A stretch of DNA of 64,000 nucleotides from Halomicrobium katesii DSM 19301 (GTDB taxonomy: Archaea; Halobacteriota; Halobacteria; Halobacteriales; Haloarculaceae). Positions 1-8,443 of this stretch are shown here, piece after piece; position 1 is the stretch's first letter; each line of letters opens with the position of its first letter. The stretch lies in NCBI RefSeq assembly GCF_000379085.1, contig NZ_KB905378.1, positions 2,605,512 through 2,669,511 on the forward strand, given 5' to 3'. A program made the translations under genes and the position numbers. A model generated the notes under the pieces. That model ran no database searches. It saw only the letters and a list, made by a program, of their open reading frames with translations, and was not told the origin of the DNA.

Positions 1-1
1 G

Positions 2-436
2 TCGAAGCACTTCCGAGACATTGAAGCCGTCAACGCATTCGAAATTTCCGAGCAGACCGACTACGAGGGGCTTCTACAAGCCGATCCCGACGTAATCATT
101 ATTCAGGGAGCTCTAGAATACACCGGAAATCTTGTCTCCGACGAGAACGGTGAAGCAGTATTTGATCTCGACCAATTCCGCAAAAATTATGTTCTGCCAA
201 TGGAAGATAATTCGGTCGGTCAAAAGGTGACTGCTGTTCAGGAAAACAGGATCGAGCCAGGCGGAGTGAGTCGACAGGGACCGTTGACGAATCTCTACAA
301 TACGGAGATACTTGCTCAGCAGGTATATCCCAAGCAGTTTGGAGAGTTTGATCCAGAAAATCCGTTCGACAGTGCTGAGGAACACCAGCTATTTGATCGA
401 GAACGCGTCCGAGACATTATCAACGGCGACCTCTGA
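2..436 (+). CDS. ABC transporter substrate-binding protein, iron-siderophore/cobalamin type (3' part only)
   Basis: The reading frame is open from the left edge of the window to TGA at 434-436, so only the C-terminal 144 residues are present. The segment DYEGLLQADPDVIIIQG is the typical 'domain pointing to a ligand-dependent hinge' stretch of TroA/BtuF-like binding proteins, and DPENPFDSAEEHQLFDRERV resembles the C-terminal helix of the haloarchaeal family. The likely role is extracytoplasmic capture of Fe(III)-siderophore or a similar chelate for an ABC importer. An FAD-oxidoreductase remnant starts 3 bases after the stop, which suggests a former iron-uptake operon. The ligand cannot be deduced. 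Confidence 0.6.
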   Translation, partial: SKHFRDIEAVNAFEISEQTDYEGLLQADPDVIIIQGALEYTGNLVSDENGEAVFDLDQFRKNYVLPMEDNSVGQKVTAVQENRIEPGGVSRQGPLTNLYNTEILAQQVYPKQFGEFDPENPFDSAEEHQLFDRERVRDIINGDL

Positions 437-439
437 CCC

Positions 440-568
440 ATGAGCACCGTTCGATCGGATGTGGTCGTCGTCGGTGGCGGCGTCGCCGGGCTCTCGGCAG
501 CGACGTTCACCGCCCGCCACGGCCTCGACACGCTCGTCGTCGACTCCGGAGAGTCGATCGAAAGTCAA
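440..568 (+). pseudogene. Truncated FAD/NAD(P)-dependent oxidoreductase (N-terminal remnant)
   Basis: ATG at 440 opens a protein whose first ~40 residues form a perfect dinucleotide-binding start: VVVVGGGVAGLSAATFTARH (GxGxxG) and then LVVDSGES. Similarity to the thioredoxin-reductase-like family stops abruptly after that. The frame stays open only as basic, Arg-rich nonsense running out of frame through the alcohol dehydrogenase gene. The remnant ends beside a strong hairpin (571-606). Inferred: the rest of a siderophore-cluster oxidoreductase was deleted. The 3-base gap to the upstream binding-protein gene fits an original operon. Confidence 0.65.
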
Positions 569-570
569 TG

Positions 571-606
571 CACACCCGATCGCACGACAGCAGTGCGATC
601 GGTGTG
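571..606. repeat. Strong hairpin, core resembling repeat family A
   Basis: Arms CACACCCGATCGCAC (571-585) and GTGCGATCGGTGTG (593-606) pair almost perfectly around a 7-base loop. The core CGATCGCACGACAG resembles the centre of the family A palindromes at 2175 and 5771 (CGACCGCACGACGG). It lies at the break point of the truncated oxidoreductase. Confidence 0.55.
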
Positions 607-746
607 TAAATCGTTTCTGAAACGGCTCAGAGAGTCATTTGCGGAACGAAGACACGGAAAGGACCTGGGACGAACGCTCGTTCTCACAGCCGGCTTCGGC
701 GGACGTAGGCGTCCCACTTTAGGGCCTCGTCGCCGTGCGAGTACAC

Positions 747-1790
747 ATGCGTGCTGCCATCTACGACGGACCAGGCGAGATCAGTGTCGAGGAGGTACCG
801 CGGCCGGAGATCGAAGACCCCGGCGACGCCATCGTCCGCGTGACACACACCGCGGTCTGTGGCTCGGACCTCTGGTTCTACCGCGGGGAGAGCGACCGCG
901 AGGCGGGCTCGCGCGTCGGTCACGAGCCGATGGGGATCGTCGAGGCCGTGGGCGACGACGTCGACAGCGTCCGGCCGGGCGATCGCGTGTTCGCGCCCTT
1001 CGTCGTCAGCTGTGGCTACTGCGAGTACTGCCGTCGCGGACTCCACACCTCCTGTGTCAACGGCGACAGCTGGGGCGGGGACAACGGCGGCGCGCAGGGC
1101 GAGTACGTCCGGTCGCCCCACGCCGACGGGACGCTGGTCCGCGTCCCGGATCGGTACGCCGACGACGAGGACGTGCTCGAATCCGTGCTCCCGCTGACCG
1201 ACGTGCTGGGGACGGGCCACCACGCGGCGGTCAGTGCGGGCGTCGACGCGGGCGACACCTGCGTGGTCGTCGGAGACGGTGCGGTCGGGCTCTGTGGCGT
1301 CCTGGCGGCGCGACGGCTCGGGGCGTCACGGATCGTCGCCGTCGGACACCATCCCGATCGGCTGGCGCTGGCCGCCGAGTTCGGGGCGACCGAGACGGTG
1401 CTGGGCGGCGACGGCACCGACGTCGTCGATCGCGTGCGCGAACTGACCTACGGCGGTGCCGAGCACGTGCTCGAATGCGTGGGTGCCGCCAGCGCGATGG
1501 AGCAGGCCGTCGAGGTCTGTCGGCCGGGCGGGACCGTCGGCTACGTCGGCGTCCCCCACGGCGTCGACGACGCCGGTGTGCCGATCTTCGACATGTTCGG
1601 CGACAACATCGCCCTCAGAGGAGGCGTTGCACCGGTACGGGCGTACGCCGACGACCTGCTCGAAGACGTGCTCGGCGGGACGCTCGATCCGTCGCCGATC
1701 TTCACCGAGACCGTCTCCCTGGAGGAGATCGCCGCGGGCTATCGGGCGATGGACGAACGCGACGCGATCAAAGTGCTCGTCGAGCCCTGA
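747..1790 (+). CDS. Zinc-dependent alcohol dehydrogenase (MDR superfamily)
   Basis: A 347-residue medium-chain dehydrogenase/reductase oxidising an alcohol or polyol with NAD(P). Visible features are the catalytic-zinc region CGSDLW, GHE at the second zinc ligand, the structural-zinc motif CGYCEYCRRGLHTSC with four cysteines, and the Rossmann motif GDGAVG. Length is normal for the family. The start is ATG 747 (MRAAIYDG), the usual family N-terminus; a GTG at 735 would add four residues. The fit to threonine-dehydrogenase-like or generic zinc alcohol dehydrogenases is good, but the substrate cannot be told. The gene stands alone on + after the oxidoreductase remnant. Confidence 0.88.
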   Translation: MRAAIYDGPGEISVEEVPRPEIEDPGDAIVRVTHTAVCGSDLWFYRGESDREAGSRVGHEPMGIVEAVGDDVDSVRPGDRVFAPFVVSCGYCEYCRRGLHTSCVNGDSWGGDNGGAQGEYVRSPHADGTLVRVPDRYADDEDVLESVLPLTDVLGTGHHAAVSAGVDAGDTCVVVGDGAVGLCGVLAARRLGASRIVAVGHHPDRLALAAEFGATETVLGGDGTDVVDRVRELTYGGAEHVLECVGAASAMEQAVEVCRPGGTVGYVGVPHGVDDAGVPIFDMFGDNIALRGGVAPVRAYADDLLEDVLGGTLDPSPIFTETVSLEEIAAGYRAMDERDAIKVLVEP

Positions 1791-1845
1791 CCGCGAGCGA
1801 GGAGACGGGCCGGAGATTTTTCAGGCGTCGCGGCGAGGACGAGGT

Positions 1846-2145
1846 ATGACAGACGACCGCGATCCGGAGGCGACGCTCGAACAGTGGCAAGCGGAGATGC
1901 GGGCCGAACACGAGAAGGCGATCGAGAATCCCGATCCCGACGCCGATCATCGCATCGAGGGCGTCACGCAGGTGAACTACCGGCTCTACTACGACTACGA
2001 CCCGGAAGAGGGGCTCCAGCGCGCCCGGACGGTCGAAGTCGACGAGCTCACCGATCCGGAGCTGCGCTCGTGTTCCTGTGGCGTCCGCGGGATGACGCCC
2101 GAGGAGGCGCTGGCACACGTCGAGGCCGCACACTCCGAGTCCTGA
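1846..2145 (+). CDS. Small conserved haloarchaeal protein with possible zinc-binding CxC...Hx4H motif
   Basis: A 99-residue acidic protein. The C-terminus holds CSCGVRGMTPEEALAHVEAAH, with two Cys and two His spaced as in a small zinc finger; the N-terminus is a charged helix. It starts 55 bases after the dehydrogenase and may be co-transcribed with it. A purine-rich GAGG stretch precedes the ATG. The function is unknown. The acidic composition and codon usage match real genes nearby. Confidence 0.7.
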   Translation: MTDDRDPEATLEQWQAEMRAEHEKAIENPDPDADHRIEGVTQVNYRLYYDYDPEEGLQRARTVEVDELTDPELRSCSCGVRGMTPEEALAHVEAAHSES

Positions 2146-2174
2146 CCGTTCGGGTGGCTTTCGCCGCGCTCATA

Positions 2175-2250
2175 CGGACGGTTGTAGGCGTTTACCCAGT
2201 CGACCGCACGACGGCGTGCGGTCGATCTGGTAAAGACCTACAACTTTCCG
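2175..2250. repeat. Palindromic repeat family A, copy 1 (76 bp, flanked by TA)
   Basis: Four nested pairing blocks fold this into one long hairpin: CGGA/TCCG, GTTGTAGG/CCTACAAC, TTTACC/GGTAAA and CGACCGCACG/CGTGCGGTCG. TA dinucleotides flank both ends (2173-2174 and 2251-2252). Immediately outside the right TA is the TGA stop codon of the HAD gene (minus strand, 2253-2255). A second 76-bp copy is at 5771-5846. It could be a non-autonomous transposon (MITE) or a structured 3' end. Confidence 0.85.
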
Positions 2251-2252
2251 TA

Positions 2253-3512
2253 TCACGCGTCCGCGTCGTCGCGGCTCGTGACGAGTCGGTTCAGGCCGTA
2301 GACGACCGCCAGCACCGCAGCGGCGTCGCCCGCGTCGAAGAGGAGTTCGTTCGTCCGGACGACGTGATCGAGCACGTCCCGCGAGGCGTGTTCCGGCGCG
2401 GCGGCGATGCCGGCGTCGTCTCGTTCGAGCCACTCCATGACCCGGAGGTCGCTCTTGCTGTCGCCCATCACGAGCGCGAACGGATCGTCGATGTCGAGTA
2501 CGTCGAATGCAGCCCGGACCCCGGCCGGCTTGTCGAGTTCGAGGCTGACGATCTCCGCGGCGTCACCTTCGTAGTATCCCAGGTCGATGCGGTCGAACAG
2601 CGACCGGAGGGCGGGCGGCATCTCGTCGGGGCTGGCTTCCTGTCCCTCGCCCGCGTCTTCGACGACCGCGCGGATCTCGGGATCGGACGCGTAGTACGCC
2701 CGCGCCCAGTCGCCGGGCTCGTCCACGTCGGCGTCGACCTCGCTCGCGACCGTCTCGCCGAGGAGATCGAGCAGGTACAGCAGGCCGTCGTCGATGATCT
2801 CGACCGCCTTGCGGGTGCCGTTCTCGGCGTTTGGCTTCAGCGTGACGTTGAACTCGTTGCCCTGGAGGTGACAGCCTCGCGCGATGGCGTCGGGGGCGTC
2901 GGCGAGGATCCGCGAACGCACGGTGTCGAAGACGTTCGTGATCGACTCGTCCAGCGATTCGTACAGCAGCCGCTTGGTCTGGCTGCCGTGGCGGGGCGTG
3001 AACACGCCGTTGCCCGACTCGTAGACGATGCTCACGTCTCCCGAGTGGACGAAGGCGTTGCCGAGCCCCTGGATGAGGAATCCCTTGACGTTCTCCAGTG
3101 TCTGGCCGGTACAGACGACGATCGGAATGCCGTCCTCGTGGAGGAGATCGAGGAGGTGGAGCGTCTCTCGGGGGATCTCGTTGTCGGTCGTCCCGGCGCT
3201 GCGCAGCGTCTCGTCGACGTCGAGTACGAGCGCGTTGATCGGCCGGCCGTACTCGGTCGCCAGATCCAGCGCGGTAAAGGCCTGATCCCGGTCGAGGTAC
3301 GCCGCGATCGCCGCGTAGCGCTCGCCGGTCGTCGGGTACGCCTCCCGGATCTCGCGCTTTCGCTCGTCCAGTTCGTCGCTGGCGTCCTGCCAGTGGTCCA
3401 GTGCGACTCGCGAGTCGACCGGCGGAAAGAGGTCGACGAACTCCTGATAGGCCCGCAGCGACGCCGTATCGAAGTCGTCGTAGAGTCGGTAGAGTCTGTC
3501 GTACTGCTTCAT
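2253..3512 (-). CDS. HAD superfamily hydrolase (Cof-like, class IIB type)
   Basis: A 419-residue phosphatase-like protein. Motif I is LVLDVDETLRS near residue 98, with both catalytic aspartates. Motif II is VVCTGQT, and motif IV is VMGDSKSDLRVMEWL. The ~90 residues before motif I are an extra helical region not found in minimal HAD enzymes. Likely a cytosolic phosphoric-monoester hydrolase; the substrate is unknown. Its TGA stop directly abuts the TA of repeat A1, so the last bases of the gene and the repeat boundary coincide. It is convergent with 1846-2145. Confidence 0.8.
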   Translation of the reverse strand: MKQYDRLYRLYDDFDTASLRAYQEFVDLFPPVDSRVALDHWQDASDELDERKREIREAYPTTGERYAAIAAYLDRDQAFTALDLATEYGRPINALVLDVDETLRSAGTTDNEIPRETLHLLDLLHEDGIPIVVCTGQTLENVKGFLIQGLGNAFVHSGDVSIVYESGNGVFTPRHGSQTKRLLYESLDESITNVFDTVRSRILADAPDAIARGCHLQGNEFNVTLKPNAENGTRKAVEIIDDGLLYLLDLLGETVASEVDADVDEPGDWARAYYASDPEIRAVVEDAGEGQEASPDEMPPALRSLFDRIDLGYYEGDAAEIVSLELDKPAGVRAAFDVLDIDDPFALVMGDSKSDLRVMEWLERDDAGIAAAPEHASRDVLDHVVRTNELLFDAGDAAAVLAVVYGLNRLVTSRDDADA

Positions 3513-3584
3513 ACGCGAGCGTCGAGCGGGAAGCAGATAACGGTGGCTGCTGGCCGCGGGGACCGCGCCCGCCCGGTCGTGCGA

Positions 3585-4238
3585 TCAGTCGCCAGAGCGT
3601 GGGCGACCGCCGGAGCCCGGCTCGTCCGTTCCCCGTCGTCGGAGGAACGCGGCCAGTCCGAGCGGGGAGAGGAACGCGATCAGCAGCGAGATGCCGAGGG
3701 CGCTGGCACCCGGTGAGAACGGGTCGCCACCCGAGCCACCAGAGCTACCGCCGCTTTCGCCACCGCCTCCGTCGCCGCTGGCACCGGAACTGGCTTCGGA
3801 GACCACGACGGCACCCTTCATCCCCATCGAGCGGTGAGGCGTACAGGCGTATTTGTCGGTGCCAGCTTCCTCGAACGTGTACTCGAACGTGTAGCCGCTC
3901 TCCTTGGTGAGTTCGCTCTCGAACGTGCCGTCTTCCGCGACGACGTTGTGCGAGCCGCCGCTACCGGTCCACTCCCAGACGACCGTCGTTCCCGGCGACA
4001 CCTCGACGGCCGCCGGATCGAACCCGAAGGCACCGCCGTTAGCGTCTGAACCAACGGAGACCGTCACTTCGTCGCTGCCAGTCTCGTCGACCACGCCGTC
4101 GTAGTTGCCCACGTTGTCGAACCAGCCCCCGAAGTCAGGCCCGTCGGACTGCGCGACCGCGGGGCGGGCGGCGGCCGCGACGGTGAGCCCGGCCGCGCCC
4201 TGTAGCAGGCGTCGGCGAGTCACGTCGGCGTCGGTCAT
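3585..4238 (-). CDS. Halocyanin-type blue copper protein, Tat-exported and C-terminally membrane anchored
   Basis: A 217-residue protein. The N-terminus has a twin-arginine signal (TRRRLLQGAAGLTVAAAA), followed by a plastocyanin-like domain with type-1 copper ligands: His in GGSHNVV, then Cys, His and Met in YACTPHRSMGMKG. After a Ser/Gly-rich linker comes a hydrophobic segment (ALGISLLIAFLSPLGLAAFL) and a basic tail, anchoring it at the outer membrane face. The role is a small electron carrier between membrane redox complexes. The start is ATG 4238, giving a proper Tat signal. A TATA-like ATATAT sits at ~4312-4317. Confidence 0.9.
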   Translation of the reverse strand: MTDADVTRRRLLQGAAGLTVAAAARPAVAQSDGPDFGGWFDNVGNYDGVVDETGSDEVTVSVGSDANGGAFGFDPAAVEVSPGTTVVWEWTGSGGSHNVVAEDGTFESELTKESGYTFEYTFEEAGTDKYACTPHRSMGMKGAVVVSEASSGASGDGGGGESGGSSGGSGGDPFSPGASALGISLLIAFLSPLGLAAFLRRRGTDEPGSGGRPRSGD

Positions 4239-5011
4239 CGAACACCACCCCCGACGACGAACGCGGCTCTCGTGGTCCTCGCCCAGTCTCCGTGTCGAAC
4301 GTCTCGTACCATATATCGAGGGTAGTGACTCCGACACATAAGTCGGCCAGCGGCTTTTCAATCGCCGGGAACGCTCTATCTATTTATACACCCTCAATAT
4401 CGACCGTCTCTCCGTGTCGTCCGGTGCGGTACCACGACCCGTGACAGCGTATACCATTTATGATAAAGATTTAATATATGTCCGCCTGTAGGAAGTGCCA
4501 CGAACGACGAACCACGGTGTTCCGAATGCTCAATCTGCCCACAACTACCACGCTCGCACGCCTCGCCGGCTGCGAGTCCGCCGCAAATCCCGGGGCAGCG
4601 ATCCGGGCGCTGCGGTCCCCTATTCCGGTGGCGCTGGGCGATCGCGTGGACACCTGGGATCGTCGGCCCGCATCGATCGCCGCGTAGGCGACCGGCGCGG
4701 GCCACGGTTCTGGACTCTCCACGGTCGCGACGGGCGGTCCCGTCCGTGACCCGCGCTCTCGTCTCACAGTGCTGGACTCCCGTCGACCACCGGTCGGTCT
4801 GACGGGCGGGTTCGACCCCCGGTGAGACGCTCAAATCCACGACGCCGCGTCGTGGTGGCACCGCTGTGGTGCCCGACAGTGCGGCGTCGACGACCGCAGG
4901 TGCCAGACAGAGGCATCGCTGGCGTTCGACGCCGGAAGATGGATCACCGCTTCGCTGGTCGGTACCAGGCGGCCCCTGGCCGCTTCCGCGTTCGACTCGC
5001 GGCGGAGCGCT
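4239..5011. other. Intergenic region without a confident gene
   Basis: This 770-base stretch lies between the divergent halocyanin and the small gene at 5012. It contains the halocyanin promoter (ATATAT near 4312) and a very AT-rich patch at 4447-4480 (TTTATGATAAAGATTTAATATAT) that could be a promoter. Short frames (such as 4478-4687 +) encode basic, Arg-rich sequence unlike halophilic proteins, so they are not called as genes. It may be a decayed locus. Confidence 0.5.
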
Positions 5012-5350
5012 ATGTCGCTGACAGCGACACCCACGGTCGATGCAACGGCCAGCGTCTCACTGCGCGTCCCGCGCGGTGAGTCCGGAGACCTCGAAACCGG
5101 TGCCGCGGCGGTACTCGCCGGTGTCGACGCCGTCGACGCGGTGACGATCGACCGTGTCACTGGTGTCGACCCGACCTGGACCGACATCCGCGTCGACGTG
5201 AGCGTCGCGCTAACTGCGACAATCGACGGCGATGACCGCGCGTCGACGCTCCAGACCGAACTCGAAGACGGCTTCGGCGTCGTCGCCGTCGACGGGCTGG
5301 TCCTGGCAGAGAGCGCCGAAGGCGGTCGCAGAGACGAAACCCCTCAGTGA
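5012..5350 (+). CDS. Hypothetical acidic protein
   Basis: A 112-residue protein with halophile-like composition (many Asp, Glu, Val, Thr). It alternates predicted beta strands (ASVSLRVPRG, IRVDVSVALTATI) with a helix, ending in a hydrophilic tail. No motif or family is recognised. The ATG at 5012 follows no obvious promoter. It is convergent with the gene at 5364, 13 bases apart. Reality is supported by acidity and codon bias only. Confidence 0.5.
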   Translation: MSLTATPTVDATASVSLRVPRGESGDLETGAAAVLAGVDAVDAVTIDRVTGVDPTWTDIRVDVSVALTATIDGDDRASTLQTELEDGFGVVAVDGLVLAESAEGGRRDETPQ

Positions 5351-5363
5351 GAATGAGAGGCCG

Positions 5364-5678
5364 TCAGTCGTCGGATTCGATGTCGACCTCGATCGGATCG
5401 GGCGACTCGCCCGCGTCGGACTCGGCCGTGTCGGCGGACTCGTCGTCGAGCTGCGACACCGACAGCAGCCCGGCGAGGCCGGCGGTCAGCATGCCGACTC
5501 CGGCGACGCGAGTCGCTCTGACGTACCAGGCCTTGGGCTCCAGGTCACCGGGATTCTCGAACCCAGAGAGCGTCAGGCGCGAGTTCAGCTCGATCGCCTG
5601 CTTCGGCAGGAGCGACGCCAACAGTCCCTGAACGACGAGCCACGCGTACGTTACCGGCAGCAGCTTTTGGATTGCCAT
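5364..5678 (-). CDS. Small membrane protein with two predicted transmembrane helices
   Basis: A 104-residue protein. Hydrophobic helices lie at residues ~8-25 (PVTYAWLVVQGLLASLLP) and ~58-73 (GVGMLTAGLAGLLSV), followed by a very acidic tail rich in Asp, Glu and Ser. The start is ATG 5678 (MAIQKLLP); the longer upstream frame is out of character. It is probably an orphan haloarchaeal membrane protein of unknown function. Confidence 0.65.
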   Translation of the reverse strand: MAIQKLLPVTYAWLVVQGLLASLLPKQAIELNSRLTLSGFENPGDLEPKAWYVRATRVAGVGMLTAGLAGLLSVSQLDDESADTAESDAGESPDPIEVDIESDD

Positions 5679-5770
5679 CACCGACAGTTGTGCCCCCTGC
5701 CTTGTCAATATCCCGCTGTGCCGGTCGTCGTCGAACCCTCTGGTTAGTGCCGCTGGCACAGCATCTCATA

Positions 5771-5846
5771 CGGGTTATTGTAGCCGTTTACCCGTTCAAC
5801 CGCAAGACAGCGTGCGGTCGATCCGGTAAAGATCTACAACAATCCG
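5771..5846. repeat. Palindromic repeat family A, copy 2 (76 bp, flanked by TA)
   Basis: It has the same length and organisation as 2175-2250: GTTTACC paired with GGTAAA, and a core CCGCAAGACAGCGTGCGG. It shares ~75-80% of bases with copy 1. TA flanks it at 5769-5770 and 5847-5848, and the TGA stop of the MutS-like gene (minus strand, 5849-5851) follows the right TA directly, just as at copy 1. Confidence 0.85.
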
Positions 5847-5848
5847 TA

Positions 5849-7618
5849 TCAGTCGTCGCTGTCGCCCTCGGACCAGCGGGCGTCAGAGAGGGTTCGCTGG
5901 ACGGCCTCCTCGCCGACGGCCTGCGCCAGCGTCTCGAAGCCGGTGCGTTCGACCGGATCGGCGGCGTTTGCGACCAGTCGGGAGACGATGAACTCCGGCG
6001 TCGACTTGCCGACCGTCTCGAAACGCGGCTGGTAGTCGACTTCGAGATCGAGGTCCGGCGACAGCCCCTCGGCGAAGATTCCGTCGGTCCGTGCGGCCTC
6101 GGGGAGCGGCTCCAGATCGTCCGCGAGGTGCGTGACGAACACGCCGAGCGCGTCGCGCTCGACGGTCAGGGTCACCAGCCCGTGCAGGAGGTTGGCGGCG
6201 CTGCCCGGTTCCGTGATCGCCTCGAACTCGTCGACCAGCATCAGCGTCCGCCCGGCGTCGGTCAGCGGCGGAACCACGGATCGGAGTGTCGACTCCAGGA
6301 CGCCCGCGTTGAACGACGCGTGACGGCGGTGGAAGACGATCGCGTCGACGAGCCCCACTTCGGCGTCCTCGGCCGGCACGGGCAGCCCCATCTGGGCCAG
6401 CAGCTGCACCTGACACAGCGTCTCCAGCAGCGTCGTCTTCCCCCCGGAGTTCGCGCCGGTCAGGACGGCGACCCGGTCACCCGTCGGCGGCTCCCGGCCC
6501 GCGGGGAGGTCGTGGTCTCCGACGGCGTAGGTCACCGGCTGTACGTCGTCCCCGGCGTCCTGCAGTGCGAGGTTGCGCGCGCCACGGACGGCGATAGTCT
6601 CCCGGTCCGCGACGAACGTCGGACGGCCGAGGTCGTACGCTAGCGCGAAGCGTGCCAGCGAGACGTACAGCGCGGCGTCGTCGACGGCCTCGACGGCCGC
6701 GTCGACGGTCTCGCGGGCGGCCGCGAGGTCCTCCTCCAGGGTCGCGGCGACGGTCGCTTCGCGTTCGTCTACCGCACTGCGGAGATCGCCGGCGAGCGAC
6801 CGGAGCGCGCTCTCGACGAAGTCCCGTGCGTCGGCGGCCTCCCCCGGGACGGCGTCGCGAACGCGAGCGGCGTCGACGCCGGTCTCGCTGGTCAGGTAGC
6901 GAGCCAGCGCGTCCCGAAACTCGTCGGGTCGGCGGGCCTCGGACTGGAGTTCCTCGACGACCGCCGCGGAGGTCGCAGCGAGATCCTCCACCTGTCCGAG
7001 CCGCTCGCGGAGTCCGTCGAGTTGGTCGTCCGCCCCGTCGCCGACACGGTCGCCCTCGCCTTGCAGTCCGGCCAGCGCACGTGCCGCGTCGCCGAGTCGG
7101 TCCCCGTCAAGTGTCGCGATCGGCTCGAACACCCCGTCGTCGACGCCGATCTCCTGTAGCGCAAGCGCCGTCCGGACGGCAGACAGCTCGCCCCCGGCGA
7201 CGCTGTCGTAGCGGTCGAACGCCGCCAGCACGTCGTCTCGCGTCGCCTCGTCGGTGCTGGCCCAGGCGTCGCGCGCGTCCAGGACGGACGAGAGCCGCTC
7301 TTCTATGGCCGCCCGGTCAGGTAGCGGCGTCAGCACTCGGATGCGGTCGGCCGCGTGTTCCGTGACCGCGTGCTCCTCGGCGAGGTCCAGCAGCGCCTTG
7401 TACACGTCACGGGTGTCGCGGGTCGCCAGCAGATCCATCGCCTCGGCCCCCGTCGCCCGCCTGAGGATCCGCGTCGCTCGACCCCGAGAGAGACCCGCCG
7501 TCGTCAGTTCGCGAGTGTCGGCCGATTCGATGGCCGCAACCGCGCGGTCGACCCCCAGTTCCGACGAGAGCAGCGCGCTCGTCTTCGGCCCGATTCCCCA
7601 GTATTCCTCCAGTCGCAT
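5849..7618 (-). CDS. MutS-family ATPase (archaeal MutS2-like), with N-terminal helix-hairpin-helix
   Basis: A 589-residue protein. The N-terminus (LEEYWGIGPKTSALL) is a helix-hairpin-helix-like DNA-binding element. A long Ala/Glu/Arg-rich middle part probably forms the coiled-coil clamp. The C-terminal ABC-type ATPase has Walker A GANSGGKTT (near residue 400), a Ser/Asn-rich loop and Walker B LMLVDEFE. The mismatch-binding domain I of MutS1 is absent, so it groups with MutS2/MutS5-like proteins acting on branched or recombining DNA. The start is ATG 7618. Its stop codon abuts repeat A2. Confidence 0.82.
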   Translation of the reverse strand: MRLEEYWGIGPKTSALLSSELGVDRAVAAIESADTRELTTAGLSRGRATRILRRATGAEAMDLLATRDTRDVYKALLDLAEEHAVTEHAADRIRVLTPLPDRAAIEERLSSVLDARDAWASTDEATRDDVLAAFDRYDSVAGGELSAVRTALALQEIGVDDGVFEPIATLDGDRLGDAARALAGLQGEGDRVGDGADDQLDGLRERLGQVEDLAATSAAVVEELQSEARRPDEFRDALARYLTSETGVDAARVRDAVPGEAADARDFVESALRSLAGDLRSAVDEREATVAATLEEDLAAARETVDAAVEAVDDAALYVSLARFALAYDLGRPTFVADRETIAVRGARNLALQDAGDDVQPVTYAVGDHDLPAGREPPTGDRVAVLTGANSGGKTTLLETLCQVQLLAQMGLPVPAEDAEVGLVDAIVFHRRHASFNAGVLESTLRSVVPPLTDAGRTLMLVDEFEAITEPGSAANLLHGLVTLTVERDALGVFVTHLADDLEPLPEAARTDGIFAEGLSPDLDLEVDYQPRFETVGKSTPEFIVSRLVANAADPVERTGFETLAQAVGEEAVQRTLSDARWSEGDSDD

Positions 7619-7753
7619 GTGTGTCCCCTGTCGGGGGCCGGGTTTAGTCGTTTCTGCCGAGCAGGTCACACCGCCCGCCGGCCGTCACGCCGCTTTGGGC
7701 GCGGTGCTTGGCTTTCGCAACTTTCATTGTCCCAAACAGATAGTGGGTGAAAT

Positions 7754-8440
7754 ATGCGCCGACGATCGTTCGTCCGCGCGAGTGTCTTTGGCCTCGCCGG
7801 AGTTGGTTCCCTCGCGGGCTGTAGCGGCTCCACGTCGACCCCTCCCAGAGAATCAGACGTCTTCGACGAGCTGCGAGTCAGTTCCGGGACGTTAGAGGTA
7901 CCGCTAGTCGAGGAGCCAGTCGTCGAGTCCCGAGCGGACGTGGAAGCGAGTCTCGACATCGCGGCCAGTGGCCTCTCGATCGTCGGGACGGCACGGGGAC
8001 AGAAAGGCGGCGGACGGGGCGGCGGTGCGACGGGACGCGGTACTGGCGGCTACGTGACGGCACCGCACGGTCATCACGGTCGAGCGATCTACCACGGAGA
8101 CGACGACGACGACGAGTGGCGCGACGACCACCGTGACGAGATCGAGCAGTACCAGGCCGCACACCAGCGAGTGGGGCTCGCGTATCTCGGATCCGACGAT
8201 CAGTACTCCGACGATCCGCCGGGCCCAGGTCCCGTCGACTGGGACGAAACCTGGTCCGATCCCGGCAAGCAGACCCTGACCTACGAGAACGTTCGCCCCG
8301 GATGGTTCCGTGCCGGGTCCAAGCTCGAAGCCGAGCGAGGGACGCACGACTTCGGCTGGGAAGCGATCGACTTCGAGGTCACCGAGGAGGGGGGAGGCTA
8401 CCAGATCGAGAACCCGTGGAAAGTGTCACCGCGCCTGTAA
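7754..8440 (+). CDS. Secreted lipoprotein, first gene of a SpeE-like cassette
   Basis: A 228-residue protein with an N-terminal signal MRRRSFVRASVFGLAGVGS and lipobox LAGC, so it is probably Tat-exported and lipid-anchored. The mature part has a Gly-rich stretch followed by His/Asp-rich segments (APHGHHGRAIYHGDDDDD), possibly metal-binding, and a Trp-rich C-terminal domain. The next gene begins 4 bases after its stop, so the two are surely co-transcribed. No family is recognised with certainty; by position it resembles the small lipoproteins found beside spermidine-synthase-like membrane proteins in actinobacteria. Confidence 0.75.
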   Translation: MRRRSFVRASVFGLAGVGSLAGCSGSTSTPPRESDVFDELRVSSGTLEVPLVEEPVVESRADVEASLDIAASGLSIVGTARGQKGGGRGGGATGRGTGGYVTAPHGHHGRAIYHGDDDDDEWRDDHRDEIEQYQAAHQRVGLAYLGSDDQYSDDPPGPGPVDWDETWSDPGKQTLTYENVRPGWFRAGSKLEAERGTHDFGWEAIDFEVTEEGGGYQIENPWKVSPRL

Positions 8441-8443
8441 CGC

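Noticed and set aside
569-1849. Continuous open frame from the oxidoreductase remnant through the dehydrogenase gene
   Set aside because: After the first ~40 codons the product is Arg-rich and overlaps the clear dehydrogenase in another frame; it is a GC-rich shadow frame.
4478-4687. Small + strand frame with CRKC near a possible AT-rich promoter
   Set aside because: Arg-rich and basic with no acidic bias and no recognisable family; not convincing.
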